From: Jacaranda mimosifolia
Taxonomy: Eukaryota; Streptophyta; Magnoliopsida; Lamiales; Bignoniaceae
DNA: 64,000 bases
Assembly: GCA_018894105.1 (NCBI GenBank)
Contig: CM032117.1
Location: forward strand, 40,404,501-40,468,500
Direction of reading: 5' to 3'
Under the pieces are notes generated by a model. It was not told the origin of the DNA. It was given only the letters and a program-made list of their open reading frames with translations, and did not search any database. Of the stretch, positions 20,661 through 33,130 are shown one piece after another. How positions within the stretch are numbered: the stretch's first letter is position 1; each line of letters starts with the position of its first letter. A program made the position numbers and the translations under genes.

Positions 20661-21041
20661 TATATCTTTAAATTCTATCTTATATATGGGTATATTTGAT
20701 TTGTCTTCATCTGTTTCGATTAAATATTTTATTTGCTTTAAATATTCTTCTCTAGTTTCTTCATTGGTATGAGATAATTCAAGTAATTGATTATATTTAC
20801 TAAGAATATTAATATTTTTATTACAGAAACAGATTTTTGCTTCAGGGGGACAATTACAATCATCATTTTGTTTAGATATTGAAGTTGAGGAATTGTATTC
20901 ATCATCCGTTTGTATTTTATTAAGTTCTTCTTTTTCTGATTCATTTTCATATTCACTAAAGTCTAATTGATCTAATTTTTTTATAATTTCAAGTTTTTGT
21001 TGTTCTTCAATTTCTAAGTCATGAACTCTTTTTCTAGCCCA

Positions 21042-21083
21042 ACATGTATTTGCATAATGTTCTAGTTTTCCACAATTTCTACA
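21042..21083 (-). other. CCHC zinc knuckle of the viral coat region
   Basis: CRNCGKLEHYANTC gives the C-x2-C-x4-H-x4-C spacing of nucleic-acid-binding knuckles at the end of caulimovirid coat proteins. A stop in this frame and a shift separate it from the lysine-rich frame at 21086-21298. Confidence 0.8.
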
Positions 21084-21085
21084 TT

Positions 21086-22270
21086 TTATTTGAGATTTAT
21101 CTTTTTATAATTTCTCTTAGTAGATTTCTTTTTATAATTCTCTTGATTCTTGTTATCTTGTTTTTTGAAGGTTCTCTTCTTATTCTTATTTTTATCATAA
21201 TATCTTTTGTGTGTATTAGGAGTTCTTATTTTTTCAAATCCAAATCGTTCACACAATCTTCCTAGTTCTTTTCTAAAACTAATTTGTTGTTTTTTCATTT
21301 GAGGCTTTAATCTTAAATCATTACATATTGTATTCCTACTATATTAATTTGTTTAATTAACTCTCCATAAGATAGGTTTGCTAAACTATCATTTTCTGTA
21401 TTTTTTATTTGGTCTCTAACTTTTTAAGCAAATAATTTTGGTAAACCTGCTATGAATCTTTCTTTCCAATAATAAGAATTTGCATCTTCTAATTGATAAA
21501 CTCTTGTTAAAAATGTATCTTTATACCATCTAAAGTTTTGTAGAGATTTACAAGTTAAATTTTGAAGGATTTGTGAGTTTCTTTGTTCATACATTTGCGA
21601 GCCTCCAACAAAATTTAAAAGTATTGTATAAACTAATACTTCTACAGCATTGGGTATTGGTACTCCATTCGTTTGATCAAGTATTATTTCTCCTTTAGAA
21701 TTCTTTTTATAACTTTTAAGTACTGATACTTTGTATTCGTCTTTTATACTATCCCACCAAGTTTTGAGTATTCCATTAAATCCTAGAATTAAATTCTTTG
21801 CAGCATCTTCTTCAGAAATTTTATTCTTTTCCTTATATATATTTGCAACCATAGTCATTTGTTTTGAAAGAGTTATGATTTGATATTCTGATAATCCATC
21901 TATTGTCTATTCATATATAGAATTCCCTGAAAATGATCTATAATTTTGTATTTCTTCAAATTGTAGGTCTAGATGAGTCGGTTTATGATAATAATTATTT
22001 GTTGAATGTATGGTTGTCCTAGATTATTGAATTCCTATCAATTACCGGATTTATAAAATTATCTTTAGATATTTCTTCAGTATCAGAATTATCTTCATAA
22101 TTGTTTTCTTGTATGACATTAACATTTTCAACTTTGGCTTTTCCTTTACTTAATTCTTTTAATTGTCTTTTTATTTCATTAAGAACTTCATATGTGCCTT
22201 GTCCTAAAGATGGTTTATATTTTGGCATTTTGAATGGTGTTTTTGTAATATTTTTATTAGTATTATACAT
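21086..22270 (-). pseudogene. Pararetroviral coat-protein region
   Basis: The best stretch, 21858-21424, reads 144 residues and contains 'RWYKDTFLTRVYQLED' and 'WKERFIAGLPKLFA', which I take as the coat-protein core of plant pararetroviruses. An acidic stretch (22270-22019) lies before it and a very basic one (21298-21086) after it, the usual charge pattern around the capsid domain. It would form the virion shell. Frame changes at about 22010, 21860 and 21420 break it. Confidence 0.7.
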
Positions 22271-22486
22271 AAATTTTTCTTTTTATATATGATGTATTTC
22301 ATTTCCTTTTTCTTCTCCTTCGATTTTGTCTTCTATTCTATCTAATTGTTTTCCTATGGTATGTAACATTATATTGGCAAAATTAGATTGTTTTATAATT
22401 GAATTTGGTTGTAATTTGATATTGTTGGGATCTTTTGGTAATTGCACAAGGGGATCTGCTAAGATAGTTTTTTCTCCAATATTTTT

Positions 22487-23787
22487 TCATATATTTTCTA
22501 GTGGGGGTTTTTCAGAGGTTATTATCGTACTGTCTTCTTTAGTCCAGTTCCTATCTTGTCTTGTTAATACATTTATTTGTTTAGATTCTAAATATTCAAA
22601 TAGAGGTATGTTTTGTTCAATTTCTTCCATATATTGGTACCATTCTTCTTTTATTACTTCCCTTTGTTCTGGTGTAAAATTTTTCATATAAGCTTTTCTT
22701 TTTATAAAATTTTCTTTTGAAAGAAAATCTCCTTTTAAGAATTCTTTTTCAAATTTTGTTAAGGTGGCTATTTGGGTGGTGTTGGGTTAAAGTCTTCAGT
22801 TCTACTAGTATTAGTAAATTGGTGATAAATAGGTTCAGCAATTCCTTTGTCTTTTCTAATGGCTTGAGGTGGTTCAATTTGTGTAGATCCTATAGAATAT
22901 CTTGGTAAAGATTCTATTTCAGGAGAATTAATTTTTAAATTTTCTTGTCTAGATCTATTTTCTGATTAAGATCTTAAAAACTTAACTTCTACAGATCAAT
23001 TAGTATTTTGTATGATATATTCAAATCTCTATTTTCTATAGTTGGTTTGTTTGTTGTTCCTTCAGGCATTCCCCAGGTTTTTGGAAATGTGACATCATTC
23101 CAACTTATCATTTTTGGTATGGAAACATTTGATTTTGGGTTATTAACCTCCCAAAAGGCTGTTTGGTCACCTGGTACTCTTCTATTTATTGCTTTTGTTT
23201 CTTATCCTGTATTCATAACTTTATAGTGGATTCTATAAAATATTTCATATGCTAAATTTTCAAAGTTCATTGCATAATTATGGGTTTTAACATTTAAAGT
23301 TAATACATCTAATATAAGTGGATCTTGTAAAGCAACAATGAAATTTGGAAAGCAATTAAAGTATATTGGTTCGTTTGTTAAACTTGTCTCAGTAACTCCT
23401 AATAAAGAATCATCATATTTGAGATGTCTACAATCTCTTAATGCTGAAATATACTGGTATTAAGACGTTGTTTGGTTAAGGGTTTGACAGCAACTTGTAC
23501 TAATCCTATATGTAAGAATTTATATTTGTTTTTAAGATGTTGTCTAACTTCTTTTGCAGAAAGAAGTTGGACGGTTTGGCTATTACTAAGGGAAGTGTCT
23601 TTTCAACTAATTTGATATTAAATGCAAATTTAAAATCTAAAAATTTTGTATGCCAAATTTCTTTGTCAGGAATTTTTGGTGGTTTCCGTCTATCTATGTT
23701 TGTTGTACTCTATTGAAAATGTCATTTGTAAATGGTATTTGAATAATTGTTTTCTAAATCTTTTGAACTCAATGCTATAGAAGCCAT
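22487..23787 (-). pseudogene. Pararetroviral movement-protein region and linker
   Basis: A start at 23787 opens the polyprotein with MASIALSSKD. Movement-protein-like traces are 'YFNCFPNFIVALQDP' at about 23370-23310 and 'WNDVTFPKTWGMPEG' near 23100-23055. The open stretch 22687-22487 is acidic, with 'QREVIKEEWYQYMEEIEQ'. In plant pararetroviruses the 30K-type movement protein lets infection pass through plasmodesmata, and it forms the N-terminal part of single-polyprotein genomes. Many stops interrupt it. Confidence 0.65.
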
Positions 23788-23914
23788 TATAAAACTTGAA
23801 CGGTTCTTAAAATTAACTATTATTTTCCTCACAATCAATGACTTATGCAAAACGGCAACACACTTGGCCTAAACATGACGCGATGAGAGAATCCAACAAC
23901 TAGTTAAACAAAAA

Positions 23915-25215
23915 AAGAGTATTTAGTTATAAAATTTTAATTACTAATATCTTGTAAGATTTTATATTTTATTTAAACACCTAAAAATATATTTTTAAAA
24001 AAATCTAGGTGCCTGTTCCTTTGTACTTTTGGTATTTTCTGGAAAATATTTTGGGAGATTGAGTTTTTGGGAGAAAGATTGAAGGATGTGTCAAGCGTTT
24101 CTTTTTGTTTTGGAGAAATAGGGAAAATGAATTGAAAATGAGTTGTTTGTTTCTTTGTGTTTCGGGGGAAAGACAAGCTTTATTGTAGATACCAAATCAG
24201 TTGATTTTTTGCTGGGTTATTAGGGTGAAAATAATTTTTTTATGTAATGTATGTATGTGTATTAATAGTTGGATGATGTGTGTGTATGTGTGTGTGTGTG
24301 TGTGTGTGTGATGATTGAAATATGATTGTAATGAAATGATGTGTAATTAATTTATTTAATAATTTATTTTGACAATTTATATTTTATTTAAATTCAAAAG
24401 TAACATATGATTTATTACTTTGCATAAAGTATTCATTAATTAAAAATAAATTAATTAGTAATAAATTTAAATTAAACTATTAATAATAATTAGTAATAAA
24501 TCAAACTAATTATTTAAATTTAACTTTATTCAATTAATAAAATAAACATATTATTATTTAAATCATTATTTCAAACATATTAATATATTAAAAATTAAAA
24601 TATGGGATCAAAATATATATGTACTATTTACCGATATAAAGTATATTTTAGTAAGGGCAACAATTTCCAGTTAATTAATTAAATTAATTTTAATAATACA
24701 CAATTACATAATATATAATTTATGAATAACCCAAAATTATTTTAATTGTAACATATTAAATTACTGTATTATTATAATTATTCAAATATGCAACAAATAA
24801 CTAAATTAAATATATGGTGTAATTATTTATTAAATTAAATAAATTAATAGGCATTAATGATTATTTATTATATTTATTTTAATTGAATTTAATGGTCCTG
24901 TTAGATTGATAAACGCATTAAGCTAGTTAATTTAGAAGTTTAATAAAGAGAAAATTAAATTTATCTAATTAATAAAATTTTTATTTTTTATTTAATTAAA
25001 TAAACCAATCAATTAATGACAATATTCGTTTATTTGCCAAGTAATACTTTACTTGATAAGTTGTAAAGTAAAGTTTACAATATTTTTTAACGTTTAATAC
25101 GAGTTAATCTTAGTACTACGACATACTTAAGGTAGTTCATAGTTTGACGTACAAATTAGGAATAAGGTCCAAAGATGTCCATATGTAACGACGTACCATG
25201 GGGATGGTAGATTGT
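23915..25215 (-). repeat. Harbinger 3'-end segment, copy b
   Basis: This matches 13230-14473 from its first base, including the 90 bp outside the transposon end. The transposon end itself starts at 24008 (GGTGCCTGTTCCTTTG) after CTA. From about 24905 to 25215 it goes on matching the segment at the right edge (63700-64000), and beyond that runs into a decayed Harbinger transposase on the same strand, so it is the 3' untranslated end of that element. Confidence 0.75.
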
Positions 25216-25379
25216 AGGGCTGATCTTGCTAGTAGTAGCGAAAGCAGATGCACGTGGTCTCCTCATCCGTGGAAGGAGTCCATGCCAAGTAGAGACTACT
25301 CATAATTAAATGATACAATATGAGTGATTCTAGTATAATAGGTAACGTGGTGGAGGAAAAGGGAAGCATGGTTGTTTCG

Positions 25380-26000
25380 AATCACCTTGAGCAATACCCT
25401 TGAATCATTTGCGCTACCTTCCTATATAATATTCACTCACGTGAAAATAAGATCAAAATCGTATATAGCAAGAATGTTCTGGCAGGTTTGCCCCTTGCAT
25501 GACCTATATGCATTTTGGCGAGTATGAGGGGCCCAAGCCGTGATAAGAGTGTCATCAATCGCTCCAACGGCTTTTTATATTGTCAAAATATGGTTGTGCC
25601 GAAGGAATTGTGAGAATGGATTTATTAATATAGACAATGAGTATTGTTCGTAATTAAGCAAACCTCAAAATAAGGATAAAAATCACAATTCGACTTAATC
25701 TGAGGTGGAACTTCATCAAATCATGGCGCATATATTATCTCAAGCGCCAAGCAGACGAACGCACATAAAACTCTTCTCATGTGGCGAGTCACCATCGATA
25801 AGAATGTTGGAACCCCTCTATGTTATTATGTTATCTTTGGTGCATCCCTACCATATGCATGAATATGGCAAGTTCTTGAATGACAGATACTCGTGTACAA
25901 ACACTCTGTGTTAATAGGCCATGAGGCATCATTAAGTCAACCAGAGCTTCAAATGTGAGTTTGGTCATACGGATATTATCATAAAATCTCTACGGGTGTG
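25380..26000 (-). pseudogene. PIF/Harbinger transposase 2 (broken)
   Basis: On the minus strand a first exon region reads 'IRMTKLTFEALVDLMMPHG', then 'RVSVIQELAIFMHMVG', and reaches 'CDFYPYFE' near 25690-25668, where Harbinger genes usually have an intron. The next exon region starts 'GAIDDT' (first catalytic Asp at 25554-25556; GAIDGT is usual), then 'QNILAIYDFDLIFT' and 'EGSANDSRVL' (second Asp at 25404-25406). The third acidic residue was not found. Stops and frameshifts are frequent. It would cut and rejoin element ends at TTA/TAA-like targets. Confidence 0.75.
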
Positions 26001-26442
26001 CATTCAATATTTTGGCCACCCAATTTGCGCTTTGCATCCAAAAGTTATTGCAAGGCATCTTTGTGGTGCCTGGTTATGTGTGATAATCTCCACGATGAAA
26101 AACAACTCCTTCACTCCATAAAAAATGTCACTTCCTATGGTGCCTGTACTACTATCACCTTTACTTTCTGGTTGATGATGCATTGAACTTGAGGCACTTG
26201 CCATACTATTTCAAATGAACTCCTAAATTGGTGATTACACATGTTCAAAATTATCATAAAAAACACATACGAAAACTGAAAGAGTAGTGAAGGAAATGCT
26301 AAGCAACAAATATGATCTTATAACAGTAGAATTCATAAGCAGGATCATCATAAGTATCAAAGATAACGTCTGATAGAGCAGAAAAAAGTGCATAAATTAA
26401 ACATGGATAGCACAAATAACATAAAAGTTCTATGATGGTCAC

Positions 26443-27440
26443 ATGTACTCTAAGGATTCAACCCAAATCCTCTTCTCACAATTGTCAAGTCGAGTGAAGA
26501 AGGAAAGTATGGTGCTACTCTGTAATGCATTACTAGCTCTCACAAAAAGGCTATTAGAGGGTCATTCCATAGATCGGAGCGCTTCAATGCAATTCTCTAT
26601 TGACTTCTCAGCGTTATCCCCGATCTTATTGGACTTTACCTCCATCAAGTCGTCGCATTTGTTAGAGGCCTCAGTCAGACGAGTTTCCATCTCTACTTGT
26701 GGTGTTATTTTCCTTCTACGTGAAGAACCATCGGAGATACCGACTGTGTCTATCTAGTTATCACCACAATTACCCAAAAGTCTAGAATGACTACTTCCCA
26801 CAGAATTCATATTGACGCTAGAAATCCTATTCTTCTCAGAAGGATTGATCAGCTGTAAAGAAAATCAAGACTGTGAACCCATTGCCATGGAACCTTGGAA
26901 CATCTCTGTATAGTAGTCATAAAGTTGTAGGTCATGCTCGATGATGCGTGCATCATTTGGATGCTCCTATTCCATTAAAAGCATTGTGAATATACTGCGG
27001 GAGAAAGGTAAAGTGATGGTTAAATGAAGAGACAATGAAATGAATGACAATAGAAATTACCGGCATCCAATGTTGAATTCGAGAAAGGGATCCCGTTACA
27101 GTATTTCTTTCATAATCTCAACCAAAACCCATCTCCTTTGTAACTAGTTGATGAAATAAACACCTTGCTATCCAGAATCGATTCCATTTAGTTTTACATT
27201 GCTGAACTGTGTAAGTAAATCGATCATAAGTACGTGTATTTAATTTGTTGCAAATTTTTCACCAAGTGAAGGTCGAGAAGGTAGTAGTTAACAGCTGACC
27301 ATTAATAAACTCTTTATAGCACAACTCAATGGACACTATCTCATTTTCACGAGGCCAACGCATGCTACTTGCCCTTGGATGCCTGCAGGTGGACATGTTA
27401 AAAAGTTGTTTCCCGTTTGGATCTATCTAAGTTTCATGTG
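26443..27440 (-). pseudogene. Harbinger ORF1 (Myb/SANT-like) of element 2
   Basis: The minus strand from 27400 reads 'WPRENEIVSIELCYKEFING', then 'QQCKTKWNRFW', then a TKEMGFG motif: the trihelix-like Myb domain that precedes a 'GLGWD' run in plant Harbinger ORF1 proteins. The C-terminal end near 26560-26450 has 'SIENCIEALRSMEW' and a RIWVESLEYM end, like the short conserved tail of that family. This protein helps the transposase reach the element ends. It is broken by stops. Confidence 0.65.
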
Positions 27441-30400
27441 ATATTTTGGAACCAAAAATCGAAATTCTTATAGTGAGACTAATTTTAACATAACTAAAGC
27501 GAGAGTATTTGAGATGTATAAATCTATCTTACTAGTATACTTATGTTGCATATCACAATATCTCAAACTGTAACATTACTTCGCATTTTCAGTCCCTTAT
27601 TTTTTTTCCACTCAATATTATATTCCACCCCCACCCCCCCCCCCCCACACACATTTTAATAGTAATGAAAATAAGTTGATTTGTAGCTATTTCCAAAAAA
27701 AAAAAAGAAGAAGAAAAGAAAACCTTCACTTAAATAATTTTATAAAATTTAATTACATCTTTTTTATAACAACCCAAGTCGAAGTACCTACTTATAAAAT
27801 ATTCAATTAGGTTGATGTCCAAATTAAATGTAAATTATTTTATGCTTACAATTAAAAACAAATTTAAATTAAACTTTCAATTGAAGTAATTTCACTAAAA
27901 TGCATATTGTAATATAATAAACACTTTATTAAAATAAGAGCCAAATTAAGTGGTGTCCAAACCCCATTTCAATGTAACTAACATGAGCAGAGCACTAATT
28001 CAAAAAAAAAAAAAGAAGAGTTGTTTCTTTAATTAGATTAAGAGGAATATTGCAAGGAATTTTGATTTATAATATTGTTTGGAACATATCATAAGATAAG
28101 GTCTAGATTCCATATAATAAAATGTGTAATAAACTGCATATTAGCAAACATCCAAATCATCATTGAAAAGAATCATAACTAAAAATAGTTTCGACATAAT
28201 TAAAACAAAAACATTAACTAACGACAATGTCTTTTCATAACAATCTGGTTTATATGCTTCACTAATAATGTTCCAACACAATTAAAACAAAAACAATACT
28301 AACTAAAGGCAGGAACAAAACAACAACCCTACAAAATGGTGCAATCATCATTTAATTATGGCCCTTTGGTATCAAAAGTACAGATGTCATAGATTCTACT
28401 TGAAAATGTTGGGTGGTTTGGTTGGGATCATGACATAAGAAGCCACTTCCCTTATTGTGCACTCCATCTTTAGTTGAATGTGTGTTATCACTCCATACAT
28501 ACAACAAATACCTTAAACATGGTTTGACATAGTTTGAAATCCTTCTTGACACACAAGGACTAACTCCAAAAGTATGAAAGACACCCAAACATGACTTGCA
28601 GCCAACTAGCCTACTAAAAAATATGAAGAAACAGTCGACTAGTCCCAAAAAACATTGTAGAAATGCAAATGTGAAATTAACCACATGTCCCTAACTGTAA
28701 GCACCTAACACACTAAATGGACTACACGTCAAAGCCACAACAAGACATCAAAGCTACAAAATAGAATGATAATAACATGATATATTACCATTGGGACAGC
28801 AACAAACACCCTATATGGATTGCTAACAATGCATATAGAAGGCTCAACTGACAAACTGAATCATGGACTCAAAAAAGAGCACATATGGAGTGATAAGAAA
28901 AAGGACTCATTACTTAACATTCAATACTTAAGACCCCAAAGTGATTGACTCTATGCACAAAATAGTAAGCATATAGGATTGCACTTGTGCAGCCAGCAAT
29001 AATTGTCTCATTGTAGTTACTTTTGTGAGAAACGAGTCACATTTAGAAGGCAGCTGTATAAAATGGAGATGAATCAATTATCTTCAGCAGCATCATGTAA
29101 TGAGCACCATGGAGATATATTTATTCTCTACTCAAGGGGTGGAGAAACCCCAAGCATTGCCCCTTTGCATCCATAGTTGACATGTATTAAACCCATTTAA
29201 GCAAGTTAACAAGCAAACAACAAATGAAATTTGAAGAAATCATATCCTACTGCATATACAGTTAGCAAAGTATGTGAAACAACATTTAAACTAGCATATA
29301 CTTGGTAGAGGTAAGCATAAGAAAACTCATAAAGTGTTCAGCAAGATTCAATTTACACAACTTATGATTTACAACATAAATAAGTAACCCCAACAAAGAA
29401 ACATATTAATAACACTCACAGTAAAGTTGAGAGCAGAAGATACAAAAGAATCTTTCAAATCTCCCTTTCCAGAATAAATATCCACACTCCTAGAAGCCCT
29501 CAAATTGTCCCCACAGTTAGAAGATGTTATGTTACCCGTTGTGCAAGTGTGTGCAATGTATGAGTTGTTCAAAAGATAGTGTGGTGTCTATTGTGTGCAA
29601 TGGTAAGGATGTTTTAGTTTGAAAATTGTTAGTAGATGTATATATAGAGAAAATTCGTATTCCACATTGAAAAAAATGAATGTGATAGCATAGGCTATGT
29701 TTGTCAGCCTTAGTTAAAGAATACAAAATCAAGCTGCCATGTTGATGATGAAATTAGTGCATAGCATGTGCAAAAAAGTGACAACCATGTATCAGCAGCA
29801 TACAGTAACATTACATAAGCCCCAATAAATATAGACCAAGGCCAAATACAATAAAAAAAAAATGCAAATGTAAATTTGTACAAACTAGCCAAATAAGTGT
29901 CTTGTAACTATTTAAATATATTTAATCATATGCAAAACTCACTAATCTTCAAAAGTACAGAAAAAATTTACCTCAAACACCACAGCATACCCAACTAAAT
30001 CAACTAACAGAGGATTAATAATACAATTAGCATAAATTAAGACAAGTAAAATCAAACCTTGCATAATAAAAAAACCTTATCAACGTATAGTTGGGTATTT
30101 TTTTTACGACTTTATCTGACAATATTCCCTCCCCTATTCTTTTTAGTTGCATAACAAATTGCATAATAAAAATATCCTTAAATTGCATAATAAAAATATC
30201 CAACTTATCAACATATAGTTGGGTGAACATCATATATGACAAGACCTACCGGACCAATTTCAATACTTAGATTCACATAATGCATATAGGTCAAAATAGT
30301 AGTACCCATGCACTAGAGTCATCCATAGAAATGTATGAAGGAATCATAAAAAATATATCATAGTGGCTGGAATATATCAGTTCGCCCAGAGTCTTTTGGC

Positions 30401-31040
30401 CCACATCTACACCAACAACCCAAATCTCGTGAAGATTAGACATTAAAAAAGAACAGGGAAGGGAATATTGTCAGATAAAGTCGTAAATAAAGATGAAGAA
30501 GTACTCAAATACCCATTTCGTTCAAACCTTAGAACACAATATTCAGACTGGAATGGAAAATCTACAATAAAATCGGAGCTCAATCCCTTTTTTTGAAAAA
30601 TTTAATTTATACACTTAGCATAACGCAAAATGAAGGCACACGCTTTACAATAAGCCTAAACCCAGAACCAGAAGTTGCAGCCTTCAAATGATGTATATAA
30701 ATGACTTTTGTTTTTTTTTTTTTAGAACCCCAAAAAAATTGAGTTCAACCATGTCGATTGATGAGGATGAAAGAGTTTTTGCCCTCTTTTAATGAGAAAA
30801 ATAGATAGAGAGAGAGAGGGGGAAAAGGAATAGAGGTTTGGGGGAGTGAGAAGATGACAGAAAGGGAAGGTTGAGGGAAGTGGCAGACAAGATGGCTTAG
30901 GTTGTTAAGGTAGGGTGAGGGTAGGGTAAGGATAGGTTTGGGGTATTTTGAAATTGTTTAGGGAGGGATTTTTTGGGTATAAAATTTTTGTGTGGAGAAT
31001 GGTACACATTTTGGGATTGTTCTGGAAGTTGAAAAATATT
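27441..31040 (-). other. Non-coding leader region of Harbinger element 2 (uncertain)
   Basis: This is a 3.6-kb AT-rich stretch without a recognisable coding domain. It contains a C-rich run (27627-27650), A-rich runs, an AGAGAG run near 30808-30820 and, on the minus strand near 30780-30730, a short stretch that could be a leader exon. Open frames such as 28352-28684 (-) have no recognisable motif and are cysteine- and phenylalanine-rich, so I do not call them genes. Confidence 0.35.
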
Positions 31041-31066
31041 CTAGGAAAATGGTAAAGAATAGGCCG

Positions 31067-31564
31067 TTGAAGTTCCAAAACATCATGAAAGCTAGAATCC
31101 TACACAATATTTCTAAAAAGTTTCATTTTCTAAGGAAATGACAGAAAGGGATACATTATCCCATAATGATTATAATAATGTTATAGATGTCAGAAATCAT
31201 AATTTTTGTTCCATAATTTAATTCAATTTAACAAAAAAAGGAACGTGCTGCTCACACACGGGGGATCACGTGACAGCTGTCATGATAAGATAGAGGATGC
31301 AAGTGTTGTCTAGAATGATTGGGCATAAAGCACTTAAAGCTCAACCCTCTATACGTGGTAGAAACTACCAAGTGTAAGTTCGGTAGGGACAAAGGAAATT
31401 TTTGGTGGAGTGATGAAATGCATATAAATTAAAGACAACACCAATAATGAAAGCACCCTAAGTTGGCATGAAAGACAAAAGCTAGGAGTGCTAATAAAAT
31501 TAATCCCAGTAATCCTAATGCAACAATAAATACTAGGCAGATTTAGCTCACACTCGTCTACTAA
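31067..31564. other. Unassigned AT-rich stretch
   Basis: Nothing recognised. No coding frame, repeat end or RNA gene was seen. Confidence 0.4.
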
Positions 31565-33120
31565 TGTAGTGTTACGTCTTGGAGGTGACTACTTCGGGTC
31601 AGGGTGCTACTACAATTAAACTCAATGATTTGAAAATAATTACACAATTTCGCATTTTTTGTTGGATTCACGATAATTAGAGAAAATAAACCAAGTCAAA
31701 CCTAACAAGTAAATGTCTTAGCAATTCATCAAACTGTGACACTTCAAACTAAACTCAAGTTTTCATAACAAATTACAACTGCTCAAAGACTCATAATTTT
31801 TAACCATACGCCTACAACAATTATCATCGACCACAACTTATTACACCATATTAATAGATAAAGACAATAAAATTATGGTAAATATGTTATTCACATTATA
31901 AACATAATATGTCTCATCCTTACCATTTATATATACCTTGGTCCTCGGTAAAATTATTAATACTATGTATAATATGGCCCACACTCATGGAGCCTCCTAT
32001 TTCTTTAATCTAGGGCAAAGAATAAAAAGAACAATATAAAGAGGTTTAGGTAAGTTTGAATAACTTAGAGAGGTAAATATCAAGACGTATTATTAATATA
32101 AAATAACTGGAATTTAACATATATATAAATGATTCATCTCGACAATATCCTATATAAGTGAAAAGACTTTTCGAATTTCAATTCAATTAGCAGAAATTAG
32201 ATTCTAAAATTCAAGAATTTGATTAGTTTCACAAAATCAGTTATTGGATAGTTTTCAACTTTACGACTCTAAAAAGTATATATAATAATTACCTTATATC
32301 TTCAACACCGCGTGGCCAACCCGATCAACAACCATTATAATATGAATCAATAGGATCGATTCTCATCGATCGTACTCAAGCAACATCCAACCTCAAACTA
32401 CCCTAAGCCATGATTGCAAAGCAACAAGTCTTGGTTGGTAGACTAACCACCAATGATTTAACACCGTCTCGATTGCCTTTATGAACCAATCCTTACAGCC
32501 TAAAGACTTCCAAACGGCAGCCCCAAGGGACATATAACATAAGCAAATAGTATCCCAACAGCTCAACACAATTTTTATGCCGTAATCGCCATTTGAAATA
32601 GAATAATTTTAAAAATCATTTCGGGTTAGTCAGCAAAACAACCTCCACAACCATTATAAAGTCATTTCAGGTTGGTGAGCAAGACGACCCCACAACCATT
32701 GTAAAAATCATTTTCAAACCGATCACCAAGATGACCTCCACGACTAATATTATGAAATATGATGATAGGCTTGATAATATATCACTTAAATGAAGCTTTA
32801 ATAATTTGGTGTTTAGGAATTCAATATTTCGAATGTCGCAATTCACAATTTGTTTCACAGAAGAATGTCAACATTGAAAATATATCATTTTCAAACAAAT
32901 AATCAAGAATAAGATAATGCAAAATATTTGGTTAGTTTCTTGAATTCAATGCAAGAGCCTAGACATAAATTTATTAGAAATGAAATAATACAATCAAAGG
33001 ATTTGTTTTTCAAACTCAATGTAGAAAGGAGCATGCAACAATAATATATTTGCTATTCATATATGTTCTTCCCCAATAAATAAGTCTTGTATAATCAAGT
33101 ATAAATCTCACCTAGCCACT
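31565..33120. repeat. LTR remnant, Del/Tekay-like
   Basis: It starts TGTAGTGTTACGTCTTGGAGG and keeps features also seen in the solo LTR at 57943-60868: 'GGGGTGCTAC' or 'GGGTGCTACTAC' soon after the start, a segment with GGGCAAAGAAT..GAATAACTTAGAGAG (CTTAGTGAG in the other), and ATATGTTCTTCCCCAATAAA near 33060-33080. The match is patchy and the right end is lost. Similar sequence may resume at 34250-34500 after the foldback element. Confidence 0.45.
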
Positions 33121-33130
33121 TAAACTAAGT

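Larger units (their letters stand above)
14474..23914 (-). mobile_element. Endogenous caulimovirid-like pararetrovirus (defective)
   Basis: The minus strand carries, in order, a movement-protein-like region, coat-protein-like region, CCHC finger, aspartic protease, RT and RNase H as one broken polyprotein, then a separate reading frame. Such an order with no integrase fits integrated Caulimoviridae, perhaps near the single-polyprotein genera; the genus was not established. Stops and frameshifts are frequent, and the RT domain is split by a 2.2-kb insertion. Left and right ends are defined only by where the flanking Harbinger-end copies start. Confidence 0.8.
24008..31066 (-). mobile_element. 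Decayed PIF/Harbinger element 2
   Basis: The minus strand carries a Myb/SANT-like ORF (27440-26443) and a transposase (about 26000-25380), the two genes typical of PIF/Harbinger, and a 3' end at 24008 shared with 13323 and 51501. The far end is a guess: AAAATATTCTAGGAAAATGG..AATAGGCC near 31040-31066 resembles the reverse complement of the 24008 end. A matching 3-bp duplication was not confirmed there. Confidence 0.55.

Noticed and set aside
14474..23914. An active or complete virus
   Set aside because: Stops, frameshifts, a disabled protease motif and a 2.2-kb insertion in RT show that it is an old defective copy.
28352..28684. 110-residue minus-strand frame rich in Cys and Phe
   Set aside because: No recognisable domain, the composition fits the reverse of AT-rich DNA, and it lies in a probable transposon leader.
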